A program made the position numbers and the translations under genes. The notes beneath the pieces were generated by a model that was given only the letters and a program-made list of their open reading frames with translations, was not told the DNA's origin and made no database searches. This document shows positions 49,414 to 58,179 of a stretch of 64,000 bases of DNA, in pieces (position 1 is the stretch's first letter; each line of letters opens with the position of its first letter). The stretch is from Streptomyces sp. NBC_01498 (lineage in GTDB: Bacteria > Actinomycetota > Actinomycetes > Streptomycetales > Streptomycetaceae): NCBI RefSeq assembly GCF_036327775.1, contig NZ_CP109598.1:6150001-6214000 (forward strand), in the 5' to 3' direction.

Positions 49414-50727
49414 CTACAGCTGCTGCGCCGCCGCGATCCCCAGCGCCACCACCAGCGTCACCACCACGAAGACGATCAGCCGCTGACGCAGCAGCCGGGG
49501 ATTGGCCGGCCTGCGCCCGCCACGCGCGCCGGACGCCGTACGCGCCCCGGGCCTGCTGCCCTGCTGCCGGGAGCCGGTACGCGAACCGGTCCCCGAGGAG
49601 CCGTCACGCGGCCTCGGCGGACGCCCGCCACCCGTACGCGGCGCCGTCCCGCGCGGCCCGCGCGCCCGGGAGTCGTACCCGTCGGCCGTGCGCCCCTGGC
49701 CCTTACCCTGGCCCTGGCCCTGCGTGGAGCGTTCCGACCGCTCCGACCGCTCCGACCGTTCCGCGCGCTCCTGCCGCTCGATCCGCTCCGACCGCTCCGT
49801 CCGCTGCGGCATCCGCGCCGTACGCTCCGGGATCCGGCCCGTCGGCACGTCCTGCCCGATCCGCTCCCGCTGCGCGGGCGCCTGCCCGTCCGACAGCCCC
49901 TGCGCCTCCCGCGCCGCGATCTCCTTGAGACGCATCGACAGCTGGAGCGTGCTCGGCCGCTCCTCCGGGTCCTTCGCCAGACAGGCCCGCACCAGCGGCG
50001 CCAGCGCGTCCGGCACCCCGTACAGCTGCGCCTCCTCGTGCACCACCCGGTAGAGCATGACCTCCGAACTGCCGTGCCCGAAGGGGGAGTCGGCCGTCGC
50101 GGCGTACGCCAGCGTGGCGCCGAGCGCGAACACGTCGGTCGCCGGGGTCACCGCGGCGCCGCGCACCTGCTCGGGCGCCAGGAAGCCCGGCGACCCCACG
50201 GCCGTACCGACATGGGTGAGGGTGCTGGCGCCCGTCGCCCACGCGATGCCGAAGTCGATGATGCGCGGGCCCTTGGGGGAGAGAAGGATGTTCGACGGCT
50301 TCAGGTCCCGGTGGACGACCCCGGCCTCGTGCACGGCCAGCAGCCCCTCGGAGAGCGCCGCCCCGACCGAGGCGACCTCGGCGGCGCACAGCGGTCCGTC
50401 CTCGGCGACCTTGTCGTGCAGCGAGGGCCCCGGAACGTACTGCGTCGCGAACCACGGCCGGTCCGCGTCGAGATCGGCGGCCACCAGCCGGGCCGTGCAC
50501 CCCCCGCGGATCCGGCGGGCCGCCGACACCTCGCGGGCGAACCGGGAGCGGAACTCCTGGTCCTCGGCGAGATCGGGCCTGATCACCTTGAGCGCGACCC
50601 GCTGGCCGCGCCGGTCGGACCCCAGATAGACAACACCCATGCCGCCCTGGCCCAGCCGCCGGTGAAGCCTGAACGAACCGACGACACGCGGGTCCTCGCG
50701 CCGGAGCCGCATCATCGCCATGTCCAT
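49414..50727 (-). CDS. Tail-anchored Ser/Thr protein kinase
   Basis: A 437-residue Hanks-type kinase. Gly loop GQGGMGVVYLG, ATP lysine K47 in VALKVI, catalytic D141 in VVHRDLKPSNILL, DFG at 158-160, then APEQVRG. Residues about 280-405 are a hydrophilic linker with Glu/Arg/Ser repeats (ERSERIERQERAERSERSER). The only transmembrane helix (LIVFVVVTLVVALGIAAAQQ) is at the very C-terminus, with almost nothing outside, so it has no extracellular PASTA-type sensor. ATG 50727 preferred; GTG 50760 is in frame. Divergent from the 85-residue protein gene. Substrates unknown. Confidence 0.93.
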   Translation of the reverse strand: MDMAMMRLRREDPRVVGSFRLHRRLGQGGMGVVYLGSDRRGQRVALKVIRPDLAEDQEFRSRFAREVSAARRIRGGCTARLVAADLDADRPWFATQYVPGPSLHDKVAEDGPLCAAEVASVGAALSEGLLAVHEAGVVHRDLKPSNILLSPKGPRIIDFGIAWATGASTLTHVGTAVGSPGFLAPEQVRGAAVTPATDVFALGATLAYAATADSPFGHGSSEVMLYRVVHEEAQLYGVPDALAPLVRACLAKDPEERPSTLQLSMRLKEIAAREAQGLSDGQAPAQRERIGQDVPTGRIPERTARMPQRTERSERIERQERAERSERSERSERSTQGQGQGKGQGRTADGYDSRARGPRGTAPRTGGGRPPRPRDGSSGTGSRTGSRQQGSRPGARTASGARGGRRPANPRLLRQRLIVFVVVTLVVALGIAAAQQL

Positions 50728-50926
50728 CCCCGCTGCCCGGTCGTCCGTGTGACGTGGCACAGCTTACGTACCCGCGCCCCGGGGCGCTCATAGGCCGCGC
50801 CCTCTCGCACGGATCGATTGTCAGTGCCGGGTGCGAAACTTGAGGGGTGGTCAGGGGACCGCGGATCCAGGGTCCCCGGGCCCGTGCGAGATCTCAATGG
50901 TCGGTCGCAGAAGGGGGATTGGATCA

Positions 50927-51184
50927 ATGAAGGGTGACCGCGTGGAGATAGTGGTGGACGCGGGTGACACGACGCGTACGTACGAAGTCGTGGCAAGTCG
51001 GGCAGGCCGCCGGGTGGAGACGGCGGTGCGCCGAGGAGTGGTCGAAGTGAGTGAAGTCACCCGCAACGGCTCGGTGGTGCGTACGGCGCGCTTCATGGCC
51101 ACGCGGGTGCTGGCCCTGGTCGAACAACCGGTACCCAGGGAGGACCTGTCCGAGCGTCCCCTCCGGGATGACCCCAAGTCCTAG
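50927..51184 (+). CDS. Small conserved-type hydrophilic protein (85 aa)
   Basis: An 85-residue basic/acidic soluble protein (MKGDRVEIVVDAGDTTRTYE start, beta-strand-rich, VEVSEVTRNGSVVRTARFMA). No domain recognised; no signal or membrane segment. ATG at 50927 with AAGGGGGA upstream. The coding pattern is convincing (GC-rich third positions). Confidence 0.75.
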   Translation: MKGDRVEIVVDAGDTTRTYEVVASRAGRRVETAVRRGVVEVSEVTRNGSVVRTARFMATRVLALVEQPVPREDLSERPLRDDPKS

Positions 51185-51372
51185 CGGCCTCTCTCCACCC
51201 AGGGGAGTACACGACGGGTGCGCCGCTCATCCTCCGGGAGGCCCGCCAATCGGTACGCGGGCATGACGACCCGGGCGCCGCGGCTCCCTAATGTTGTGTT
51301 CAAGCGGCGGGCGCGGTACTCGTCCCCCGAGGCTGGACGCCCGCCGCCGCCGGACACGACAGGAGAAGGACC

Positions 51373-51579
51373 ATGGCCGACACGGCATCGCGGGCGATGA
51401 TCCGAGCACGCGGACGCAGGGCGTTCGACGCGTTCGGCGGGCGGAGTTCGGGGCCGCGTCATCCGCTGGTGGCGACGGCCATGGTCCTCCCTCTCGCGGC
51501 CCTGCTGGTGGTCGCCTTCGGCGGCTGGGAAGCAGTGGTCACCCAGGCGTCGTCCGTGGGCGTGATGCTGGGGCGCTGA
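51373..51579 (+). CDS. Small single-span membrane protein (68 aa)
   Basis: A 68-residue protein with a basic N-terminal half (RAMIRARGRRAFDAFGGRSS) and one hydrophobic helix (LVATAMVLPLAALLVVAFGG). ATG with GGAGAAGGACC upstream. A -10-like TAATGT at 51289-51294. Function not recognised. Confidence 0.75.
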   Translation: MADTASRAMIRARGRRAFDAFGGRSSGPRHPLVATAMVLPLAALLVVAFGGWEAVVTQASSVGVMLGR

Positions 51580-51668
51580 GCTGCGCCCCAGGTTCGGGAG
51601 AGCGGCCCGAACCGCAGACATCCGGCCAACAACCCCGTGGGGACGGGGGTGCGGCGGACGGCAGCGTT

Positions 51669-51698
51669 TGGCCGGTCAGCTGGGGAGCTGACCGGCCA
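51669..51698 (+). terminator. Terminator after the 68-aa membrane protein gene
   Basis: Perfect 13-bp inverted repeat TGGCCGGTCAGCT / AGCTGACCGGCCA with loop GGGG. The rest of the 347-bp gap (to 51926) holds only a weak -10 (TACGTT, 51885-51890). Confidence 0.8.
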
Positions 51699-51926
51699 TC
51701 GCGCTGCCCGGACCCGCTCCGGGCTCCGGCCCGCCGGACCCGGCCTTGTCCGGCCCGGAGCCCCGGGCGATCGGATTCGAGCGGGTCCCCCTTGTCGTCC
51801 GGGTACGCGCGTCCGTCGATCCGCCACTGCCCGACCACCCCGCCGCCCGCACGACCCCGGTCCCGCCCACCGTGCGGACAGCGCTACGTTGAGGGCCAGG
51901 ACCACACCGCACCGGGGGCCACCGCC

Positions 51927-53495
51927 GTGACCACATCCACCACCGACCCGTCCGCCCCGGGTCCGTACGGCACCGACCGGCTCGCGACCGGTCCGTCCTT
52001 CATTGACCGGCCCGCCTCCGACCCGCCGGGCCCGGACCGGTGCGCCACCGATTCATCTGGCACGGACTTGTCCGCCACCGACCCGCCGGAACCGGAGCGC
52101 CCTGCCCCGGTCCGGCTCGCCACGGGTCAGTCGGCCTCCGACCGGTCCGGCACGGACCCGTCCGGCAGCGACGCGCCCGGCACCGCCCCGTCAGCCGCTG
52201 AACGGTGCGCCCCGGACCCCTCCGCCCCGGACCGGCCCGCCACGGACCCCTCCGCCTCCGATCCGGTCGGCACGGGAGTGTCAGTCCCGGACCTACCGGC
52301 TCCGGGCCGGTCGGCCACCGACCGGCTCTCGACCGATCCGTCCGCCCCGAACCCGCCGACCCCGGACCGGACGGTCCCGGATCCGCCGACCCCGGACCGG
52401 ACGGTCCCGAACCCGCCGACCCCGGACCGGACGGTCCCGGATCCGTCCGGTCCGGACCTTCCGGCTCCAACCCGGCCCGCCCGCGCCCCTTCCTCCTCCG
52501 ACCCGGCCGTCGTACGCGCCCTCGCCGCCGTCGCCCGACGCGCCGCCCACCCCGGTACGGATCTCCCGCCTGCCGGTTCCCCGGCCGCGTCCCCGGGGTC
52601 CTGCCCGGTGTGCGGTGACCCGGAGGCCGTGCTGGCCGACCGGCCCGACGGGGTCGTCGTACGGCACGGGGCCGCCGTCGCCAAGGCGCACGCGCCCGGC
52701 ACCGATCCGGTCGGTCACCGGGCCCGGCTGGACGTCGCCGCGCACTCCCTGCTCGCGGGCATCCTGCTGGCGCCCCTCCCGGCGGCCGACCTGCCGCACC
52801 TCGCGGGCCGGCCCGTCACCGTCTGGCCCCACGGCACCCCCGTCGACCCCGACCGCCCCGACGACGCCCCCTGGGAGGCGGCGGCGACCCTGCTGGCCCG
52901 GCTGCACGCCGTACCGCTCCCCGCCCTCGGCCCGCCCGCCCCGCCGCCCATGCGCGGCCCCCTCAAGGCCGCCCGCGCCCTCGCCCGGATGCGGGCCGTC
53001 GGCCACCACCCGGCCGCCGCCCCGATCGAACGCGCCTGGGCGGGGCTGCCCGCCTGGGCCAGGGGCGAGACACCCGCACCCGGGGGCGGGCGGCTCTGCC
53101 ACGGGGACCTGCACCTCGGGCAGCTCGTACGGCACCCCGCGCCGGACGGCCCCTGGCTGCTGATCGACATCGACGACCTCGGACTCGGCTACCCCGCCTG
53201 GGACTTGGCCCGCCCCGCCGCCTGGTACGCCGCCGGACTTCTGGCCCCCGACGAGTGGGAACGTTTCCTGGGCGCCTACCGGGCGGCGGGCGGTCCCGCC
53301 GTACCGGCCGGCGGCGACCCCTGGCCCCGGCTCGACGCCGCCGCCCGCGCCCTCACCGTCCAGACCGCCGCCCTGGCCGTCGCCAAGGCCGCCGAGCAGG
53401 GCCGCGACCTGGACGAGGTAGAGCGGACCATGATCGACAGCTGTGCCCGTATCGCCACACTCATAACGGAGTTGACGGCCGGACCTCCGTCGTAA
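51927..53495 (+). CDS. Phosphotransferase (APH-like) with repetitive N-terminus
   Basis: A 522-residue protein. The C-terminal ~300 residues are an aminoglycoside-phosphotransferase/kinase-like fold: catalytic loop LCHGDLHLGQLVRHP (D about 393) and Mg site LLIDIDDLGLGYPAWDLARP. A CPVCGDPE motif near residue 226 precedes it. The first ~185 residues are Ser/Thr/Asp/Pro low complexity, including tandem PTPDRTVPDP/NP units (DNA period 27-30 bp, about 52352-52445). GTG at 51927 is the first in-frame start after a likely -10 and is uncertain. Substrate unknown; not necessarily antibiotic resistance. Confidence 0.8.
   Translation: MTTSTTDPSAPGPYGTDRLATGPSFIDRPASDPPGPDRCATDSSGTDLSATDPPEPERPAPVRLATGQSASDRSGTDPSGSDAPGTAPSAAERCAPDPSAPDRPATDPSASDPVGTGVSVPDLPAPGRSATDRLSTDPSAPNPPTPDRTVPDPPTPDRTVPNPPTPDRTVPDPSGPDLPAPTRPARAPSSSDPAVVRALAAVARRAAHPGTDLPPAGSPAASPGSCPVCGDPEAVLADRPDGVVVRHGAAVAKAHAPGTDPVGHRARLDVAAHSLLAGILLAPLPAADLPHLAGRPVTVWPHGTPVDPDRPDDAPWEAAATLLARLHAVPLPALGPPAPPPMRGPLKAARALARMRAVGHHPAAAPIERAWAGLPAWARGETPAPGGGRLCHGDLHLGQLVRHPAPDGPWLLIDIDDLGLGYPAWDLARPAAWYAAGLLAPDEWERFLGAYRAAGGPAVPAGGDPWPRLDAAARALTVQTAALAVAKAAEQGRDLDEVERTMIDSCARIATLITELTAGPPS
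52352..52445. repeat. Tandem coding repeat (PTPDRTVP units)
   Basis: Three near-identical units of CCGACCCCGGACCGGACGGT with 30-bp spacing encode the PTPDRTVPDP-type repeats of the phosphotransferase N-terminus. Differences between units are single bases. Confidence 0.85.
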
Positions 53496-53560
53496 GGTGA
53501 ACCGACCGCCGCCGGAATTGTGCCGGTGGTGCCGACGAACCCCGAGGAGTGAACCGACCC

Positions 53561-53854
53561 ATGCAGTGCCCCAAGTGTCATGCGCCGATGCACACGTACA
53601 ACCGCAACGGTGTCCAGATAGAGCAGTGCAGCGGCTGCCGCGGGATCTTCCTCGACTACGGCGAGCTGGAGTCCCTCACGCGTCTGGAGTCCCAGTGGGG
53701 CCAGCAGGCCCCGCCGCCCCCGGCCCCCGGCGGCTACCCCGCCCAGGGCGCTCCCGGCCACGGGGCGCCCGCCTGGGGCGCGCCGCACGGCGGCGGCCAC
53801 CACGGCGGTCACCACCGCCAGGGCGGCTTCGGCCGGATGCTCTTCTCGTCCTGA
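53561..53854 (+). CDS. TFIIB-type zinc-ribbon protein
   Basis: A 97-residue protein. The N-terminus is a zinc ribbon with CPKCHAPM and CSGCRGIFLDYGELE (two CxxC pairs). The C-terminus is Pro/Gly/His-rich (HGGGHHGGHHRQGG), which could also bind metals. ATG at 53561; GAGGAG lies slightly far upstream, and a GTG at 53549 is in frame. Role unknown. Confidence 0.88.
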   Translation: MQCPKCHAPMHTYNRNGVQIEQCSGCRGIFLDYGELESLTRLESQWGQQAPPPPAPGGYPAQGAPGHGAPAWGAPHGGGHHGGHHRQGGFGRMLFSS

Positions 53855-53869
53855 CCGGCCCGCGCACGA

Positions 53870-53902
53870 CGAAGCCCCCGGCCGGAAAGGCCGGGGGCTT
53901 CG
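53870..53902. terminator. Strong hairpin between zinc-ribbon gene and tRNA operon
   Basis: 14-bp perfect stem (53870-53883 with 53889-53902) and loop GGAAA. Placed to end transcription from both sides. Confidence 0.88.
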
Positions 53903-53907
53903 GACTG

Positions 53908-53979
53908 TGCGCGATACTGGGATTGAACCAGTGACCTCTTCCGTGTCAGGGAAGCGCTCTCCCGCTGAGCTAATCGCGC
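53908..53979 (-). tRNA. tRNA-Val (GAC)
   Basis: 72 nt. Acceptor stem GCGCGAT/ATCGCGC, D-arm AGCTC..GAGC, anticodon stem CTTCC..GGAAG with loop CTGACAC (anticodon GAC), T-arm with GTTCAATC. No encoded CCA. Identical to the next copy. Confidence 0.97.
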
Positions 53980-54037
53980 GGGGTGGTCCCGCGTGCGGCG
54001 CCTGCTGTGCCGACGTACTGCTGCCCGCTGTACTGCG

Positions 54038-54109
54038 TGCGCGATACTGGGATTGAACCAGTGACCTCTTCCGTGTCAGGGAAGCGCTCTCCCGCTGAGC
54101 TAATCGCGC
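54038..54109 (-). tRNA. tRNA-Val (GAC), second copy
   Basis: 72 nt, sequence identical to the copy at 53908-53979. Same anticodon GAC. Confidence 0.97.
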
Positions 54110-54128
54110 GGGAATCCAAAGGATCCAG

Positions 54129-54200
54129 TGGACGATACTGGGATTGAACCAGTGACCTCTTCCGTGTCAGGGAAGCGCTCTCCCGCTGAGCTAATCGTCC
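54129..54200 (-). tRNA. tRNA-Val (GAC), third copy with a different acceptor stem
   Basis: 72 nt. Body identical to the other two, but the acceptor is GGACGAT/ATCGTCC rather than GCGCGAT/ATCGCGC; compensatory changes keep pairing intact. Confidence 0.97.
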
Positions 54201-54204
54201 TTGG

Positions 54205-54275
54205 AGGTGGAGACGGGATTTGAACCCGTGTAGACGGCTTTGCAGGCCGTTGCCTCGCCTCTCGGCCACTCCACC
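54205..54275 (-). tRNA. tRNA-Cys (GCA)
   Basis: 71 nt. Acceptor GGTGGAG/CTCCACC, anticodon loop CTGCAAA (GCA), T-arm GGGTTCAAATCCC. Confidence 0.96.
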
Positions 54276-54310
54276 AGGAGTGCGGGGGCCGGGACTGAAC
54301 CCCCAACTCG

Positions 54311-54383
54311 AGCGGACGACCAGGTTCGAACTGGCGACCTCAACCTTGGCAAGGTTGCGCTCTACCAACTGAGCTACGTCCGC
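54311..54383 (-). tRNA. tRNA-Gly (GCC)
   Basis: 73 nt. Acceptor GCGGACG/CGTCCGC, anticodon loop TTGCCAA (GCC), T-arm with GTTCGAAC. First gene of the minus-strand tRNA operon. Confidence 0.96.
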
Positions 54384-54427
54384 GTGCCGTTTCCCGGTCC
54401 CTCATGCGCGGCCCGGCGACGTGGTGA

Positions 54428-54455
54428 ACTCTAGCGGATTACGGGGCGAGTACAA
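54428..54455 (-). promoter_or_regulatory. Promoter of the tRNA operon
   Basis: Minus strand TTGTAC (54455-54450), 16-bp spacer, TAGAGT (54433-54428), about 38 nt before tRNA-Gly. Confidence 0.5.
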
Positions 54456-54563
54456 AAACGCGTTTGTGCAGCGTGCTGCCGTGCGTTCACACTGCGGCAC
54501 GTTCACCCGCGCCACCACGACGTGTTCGCGGTGCCCCGGGCGCGCGGTCCTAGACTCTCCGGC

Positions 54564-55619
54564 GTGCACCACCTTCCTCCGCTGGCCCGCTTCGGCGGTC
54601 TCGTCGCCACCGATCTGCGTGATGTCACCGGCGACCCCGCAGCACTGGACTCGGCCGGCTTCTGGGCCGTCGCCAGGGACTTCGAAGGGCGCCTCACCTG
54701 CGCCCGGTTCGGCGACGTACGCCGCGAACCCGTGCCCGCGCCCGTCCCCGGGCGGTGGCGGGGCCCCGCGGCGGGCGACTGGACGTCGTCGCTGGACCGG
54801 GACGCGTACGTCTCCGGCGTACGGCGGGTACGCGACCACATCGCGGCCGGTGAGGTCTACCAGGCCAACCTCTGCCGCGTCCTGACCGCGCCGCTGCCCG
54901 GCCCCGGCCCGGCCGACGTCGACGCCCTCACCGCCCTGCTGGCACGCGGCAACCCGGCCCCGTACGCGGGCACCGTCCGGCTGCCCGCCCACGGGGTGGA
55001 GATCGCGACCGCCTCGCCCGAGCTGTATCTGCGCCGGGCCGGGCGCACCGTGGAGTCGGGGCCCATCAAGGGCACCGGCCGCACCGCCGCCGATCTGCTG
55101 GAGAAGGACCACGCCGAGAACGTGATGATCGTGGACCTCGTCCGCAACGACCTCGGCCGGGTCTGCGCCACCGGATCGGTGACCGTGCCCGCCCTCTGTG
55201 CCGTCGAACCCCACCCCGGACTCGTGCATCTCGTCTCCCGGGTACGCGGCGAACTCGCCGACGGGGCGGGCTGGCCGGAGCTGCTGGCCGCCACCTTCCC
55301 GCCCGGCTCGGTCACCGGCGCGCCGAAATCCAGCGCGCTGCGTGTCATCGGCGAGCTGGAGACCGCGCCGCGCGGGCCGTACTGCGGTGCCGTCGGCTGG
55401 GTGGACGCCGACCGGGGCACGGCCGAACTGGCCGTCGGGATAAGGACGTTCTGGATCGAACGCGACCCGCCGCAGGTGCCCGTCCTGCGGTTCGGCACCG
55501 GTGCGGGGATCACCTGGGGCTCCGACCCCGAACGGGAGTGGCAGGAGACCGAGCTCAAGGCGTCACGCCTGCTGGCGGTAGCGTCGGGAGTGCACGAGGC
55601 GACGGGAAGGACCGGTTAG
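54564..55619 (+). CDS. pabB: Aminodeoxychorismate synthase component I (chorismate-binding)
   Basis: A 351-residue chorismate-binding enzyme converting chorismate to 4-amino-4-deoxychorismate in folate synthesis. Motifs: AGEVYQANLCRVLTAPLP, ESGPIKGTGR (catalytic Lys region), LVRNDLGRV, PPGSVTGAPKSSALRVI and FGTGAGITWGSDPEREWQE. It lacks a fused PabA. GTG at 54564, 7 nt after TAGACT (54551-54556), so probably leaderless. The pabC start follows its stop directly, forming a pabB-pabC pair. Confidence 0.92.
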   Translation: MHHLPPLARFGGLVATDLRDVTGDPAALDSAGFWAVARDFEGRLTCARFGDVRREPVPAPVPGRWRGPAAGDWTSSLDRDAYVSGVRRVRDHIAAGEVYQANLCRVLTAPLPGPGPADVDALTALLARGNPAPYAGTVRLPAHGVEIATASPELYLRRAGRTVESGPIKGTGRTAADLLEKDHAENVMIVDLVRNDLGRVCATGSVTVPALCAVEPHPGLVHLVSRVRGELADGAGWPELLAATFPPGSVTGAPKSSALRVIGELETAPRGPYCGAVGWVDADRGTAELAVGIRTFWIERDPPQVPVLRFGTGAGITWGSDPEREWQETELKASRLLAVASGVHEATGRTG

Positions 55620-56441
55620 ATGATGATCTGGGTCAACGGCGGACTGCGGGCGGCCGACACCGCGCGGGTGTCCGTGCTCGACCACGGGCTGACGGTGGGC
55701 GACGGAATCTTCGAGACGGTGAAGTCCGTCCGGGGCCGGACCTTCGCCCTCACCCGGCACCTGGACCGGCTGACCCGCTCCGCCCGGGGTCTCGGGCTGC
55801 CCGACCCCGACCACGACGAGGTGCGCGCCGCGTGCGCCGCCGTCCTGGACGCCAACCCCGTGGAGCTGGGCCGGCTGCGGATCACGTACACCGGCGGGCT
55901 CTCCCCGCTCGGCTCCGAGCGGGGAGACGACGGTCCGACGCTGGTCGTCGCCGTCGGTGAGGCGTCGCCCCGCCCCGACACCACGGCGGTGATCACCGTC
56001 CCCTGGACCCGCAACGAACGCGGCGCCCTGACCGGTCTCAAGACCACGTCGTACGGGGAGAACGTCGTCGCCCTCGCCCGGGCCCACGAACAGGCCGCGT
56101 CCGAGGCGCTGTTCGCCAACACCGTGGGGGACCTGTGCGAGGGCACCGGCTCCAACGTCTTCGTCGTCCTGGACGGTGAACTGCACACCCCGCCCCTCTC
56201 CTCGGGCTGTCTGGCCGGTATCACCCGGGCCCTGACCGTGGAGTGGACCGGCGCCCGGGAGACCCGGCTGCCGTTCGACGTGCTCGACCGGGCCGAGGAG
56301 GTCTTCGTGACGTCGTCGCTGCGTGACGTGCAGGCGGTCCACCGGGTGGACGGCCGGTCGCTGCCCGGCGCCCCCGGTCCGGTGACGGCCAAGGCCATGC
56401 GCGTCTTCGACGAGCGCGCGGCCGGGGACCTCGATCCGTAA
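55620..56441 (+). CDS. pabC: 4-amino-4-deoxychorismate lyase (class IV aminotransferase fold)
   Basis: A 273-residue PLP enzyme that releases p-aminobenzoate and pyruvate. PLP lysine K141 in LTGLKTTSYGENVV; LDHGLTVGDGIFETVK near the N-terminus and CEGTGSNVFVV later are typical. Starts immediately after the pabB stop (two consecutive ATGs). A branched-chain aminotransferase-like role is possible, but the pabB context favours PabC. Confidence 0.9.
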   Translation: MMIWVNGGLRAADTARVSVLDHGLTVGDGIFETVKSVRGRTFALTRHLDRLTRSARGLGLPDPDHDEVRAACAAVLDANPVELGRLRITYTGGLSPLGSERGDDGPTLVVAVGEASPRPDTTAVITVPWTRNERGALTGLKTTSYGENVVALARAHEQAASEALFANTVGDLCEGTGSNVFVVLDGELHTPPLSSGCLAGITRALTVEWTGARETRLPFDVLDRAEEVFVTSSLRDVQAVHRVDGRSLPGAPGPVTAKAMRVFDERAAGDLDP

Positions 56442-56483
56442 AACCTGATGCCGAGTGGGCCCGGGGTGGGTACAACTCCCCTG

Positions 56484-57323
56484 ATGACCACGACCCTGCG
56501 GCCGACCGGGCCGCTTCAGCAGACCGACGACGGCCTGAGATCACGCGGCTACGACGTGTGCGACAACAGCCGCCCCGTGGGCGTGATCGACCTCGCCATG
56601 GACGGCGCGTTCGGCACACCCGCGGGCGTGCTGCGCCGGCTGCGGATCGACGAGGCGCACCGGCGGCGCGGCCGGGGCACGATCGCCGTCCTGGCCGCCG
56701 AGGAGGTCCTGCGCGGCTGGGGCTGCGGCCAGGTGATCGCGTCCGTCCCCGCCGAGTCCACGGGCGCCCTGCCGCTGCTGGAGTCCCTGGGCCACACCGA
56801 GCGCAGCAGGAACATGCTCAAGGACCTCGACCGGGAACCTCCGGCGCTGCCGCTCGGACTCGTCGGCAGACCGATGGACGAGGCGGAGTACGAGAGCTGG
56901 CAGGAGTCGTCGCTCGACGGGTTCCGGCAGAGCTGGATCGACCGGGGACTGCCCCCGGAACAGGCCCGCGCCAAGGCCGAGTCCAGCCGCGACGAGAACC
57001 TGCCGCAGGGGCTCGCCACCCCCGGCACCGCGATCCATGTCCTGGTCGACGACGGAACGCCGGTCGGTCATGTGTGGGTGGGCAGCCGGGAGGTCAGCCC
57101 CGGTGTCGTGGGCGCCTTCGTGTACGACGTACGGGTCGCGGACGGCCTGCGCGGCAAGGGCTACGGCCGCGCGCTGATGCGCCACGCCGAACGGATCGCC
57201 CATGTCACGGGCTCCGGCGTGCTCGGCCTGCACGTCTTCGCCGGGAACACCCCGGCGATCGGCCTCTACGAGTCCCTGGGGTACGTGACGACCCACCGCA
57301 ACGTCTTCAAACCGCTGATCTGA
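56484..57323 (+). CDS. Tandem GNAT (two-domain) acetyltransferase
   Basis: A 279-residue protein with two GNAT folds in tandem. The first (residues about 1-115) has LRIDEAHRRRGRGTIAVLAA; the second (about 120-279) has YDVRVADGLRGKGYGRALMR and NTPAIGLYESLGYVTTHRNV. The layout is like mycothiol synthase MshD, but the sequence is not MshD to my eye. ATG at 56484 is 7 nt after TACAAC, with no Shine-Dalgarno; it may be leaderless. Confidence 0.87.
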   Translation: MTTTLRPTGPLQQTDDGLRSRGYDVCDNSRPVGVIDLAMDGAFGTPAGVLRRLRIDEAHRRRGRGTIAVLAAEEVLRGWGCGQVIASVPAESTGALPLLESLGHTERSRNMLKDLDREPPALPLGLVGRPMDEAEYESWQESSLDGFRQSWIDRGLPPEQARAKAESSRDENLPQGLATPGTAIHVLVDDGTPVGHVWVGSREVSPGVVGAFVYDVRVADGLRGKGYGRALMRHAERIAHVTGSGVLGLHVFAGNTPAIGLYESLGYVTTHRNVFKPLI

Positions 57324-57377
57324 GTACGGGCCGGGCACCGGCCCGGGACAACCGGCGTGGTGCCCGCACGTGACCGC

Positions 57378-57890
57378 TCACTGCCCGGCGAGCAGCCGGT
57401 CGGCGATCTCCTCGATCCGTGCCCGCAGGCCGTCCTGGCTCTTGCCGCCGTCGAGCCGTTCGCCGCCGATGACGTACGTGGGGGTGCCGGCCACCCCGAT
57501 CGCCTTGCCCTCGGCCTGGTCGGCGTCGACGATCAGGGTGTGCCGGCCGTCGATCAGCGCGGTGTCGAACTCCTCGTCGTCCAGGCCCAGTCGGCGGGCG
57601 GCGTCGAGCAGCACCTTCTCGCCCTCGGCGGCGAGTTCCTCGTGACGGGCCAGCACGGCCTCCGCGTACGCCCAGCCCTGCCCCTGCTCGACGGCCTCCT
57701 CGGCGGCCTGCGCGGCGGCGAAGGAGTGGCGGTGCTTGTCGAGCGGGAAGTGCCGCAGCCGTATGTCCAGCCGGTCGCCGTAGCGCGCCCGCAGCGCGCG
57801 CAGATCGGTCAGGGCGGTGTGGCAGTCGGCGCACTGGAGCTCGCACCAGACGTCGAGGACGACGGGGCCCGGGGTGGGGGAGTGGTTCAT
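57378..57890 (-). CDS. DsbA/FrnE-like thioredoxin-fold protein
   Basis: A 170-residue thioredoxin-fold oxidoreductase without signal peptide. Active site region VVLDVWCELQCADCHTALTD contains a CADC (CxxC) preceded by an extra Cys; the cis-Pro is in VAGTPTYVIGG. Cytoplasmic DsbA-like/FrnE-type thiol oxidoreductase. ATG at 57890 is 6 nt after AAGACT; no ribosome binding site is seen. Confidence 0.88.
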   Translation of the reverse strand: MNHSPTPGPVVLDVWCELQCADCHTALTDLRALRARYGDRLDIRLRHFPLDKHRHSFAAAQAAEEAVEQGQGWAYAEAVLARHEELAAEGEKVLLDAARRLGLDDEEFDTALIDGRHTLIVDADQAEGKAIGVAGTPTYVIGGERLDGGKSQDGLRARIEEIADRLLAGQ

Positions 57891-58179
57891 GCGCCCAGTC
57901 TTCCAGGCCCCGCGCCCGCTCCCGACCGGGCACCCGGGCCCGCTTCCGACCGGCACTCGCGCCGCGCCCGACGGTCACCCCGCCCCAAGGACCGGTCCGG
58001 CGGGCGAAAGACGGGACCTGGGGAGGAGACGGGCCCCGGAGTTGTCCCTGAGGTGGAGCCGCACCGTGGCCGGGGGACCGCCGGGAGGTGCAGGATGGAA
58101 GGGTCGACATGTCGGCGAACACCGACACGCCGACGAGAACAGCCACGACCGACGACCACGCCCGCGCCAGGAGGACCGG

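Noticed and set aside
54276..54310. Possible tRNA 3'-end remnant (T-arm-like GGGGGTTCAGTCCC) between tRNA-Cys and tRNA-Gly
   Set aside because: The arm pairs poorly, no matching acceptor or anticodon arm exists, and no integrase or attachment duplication is nearby.
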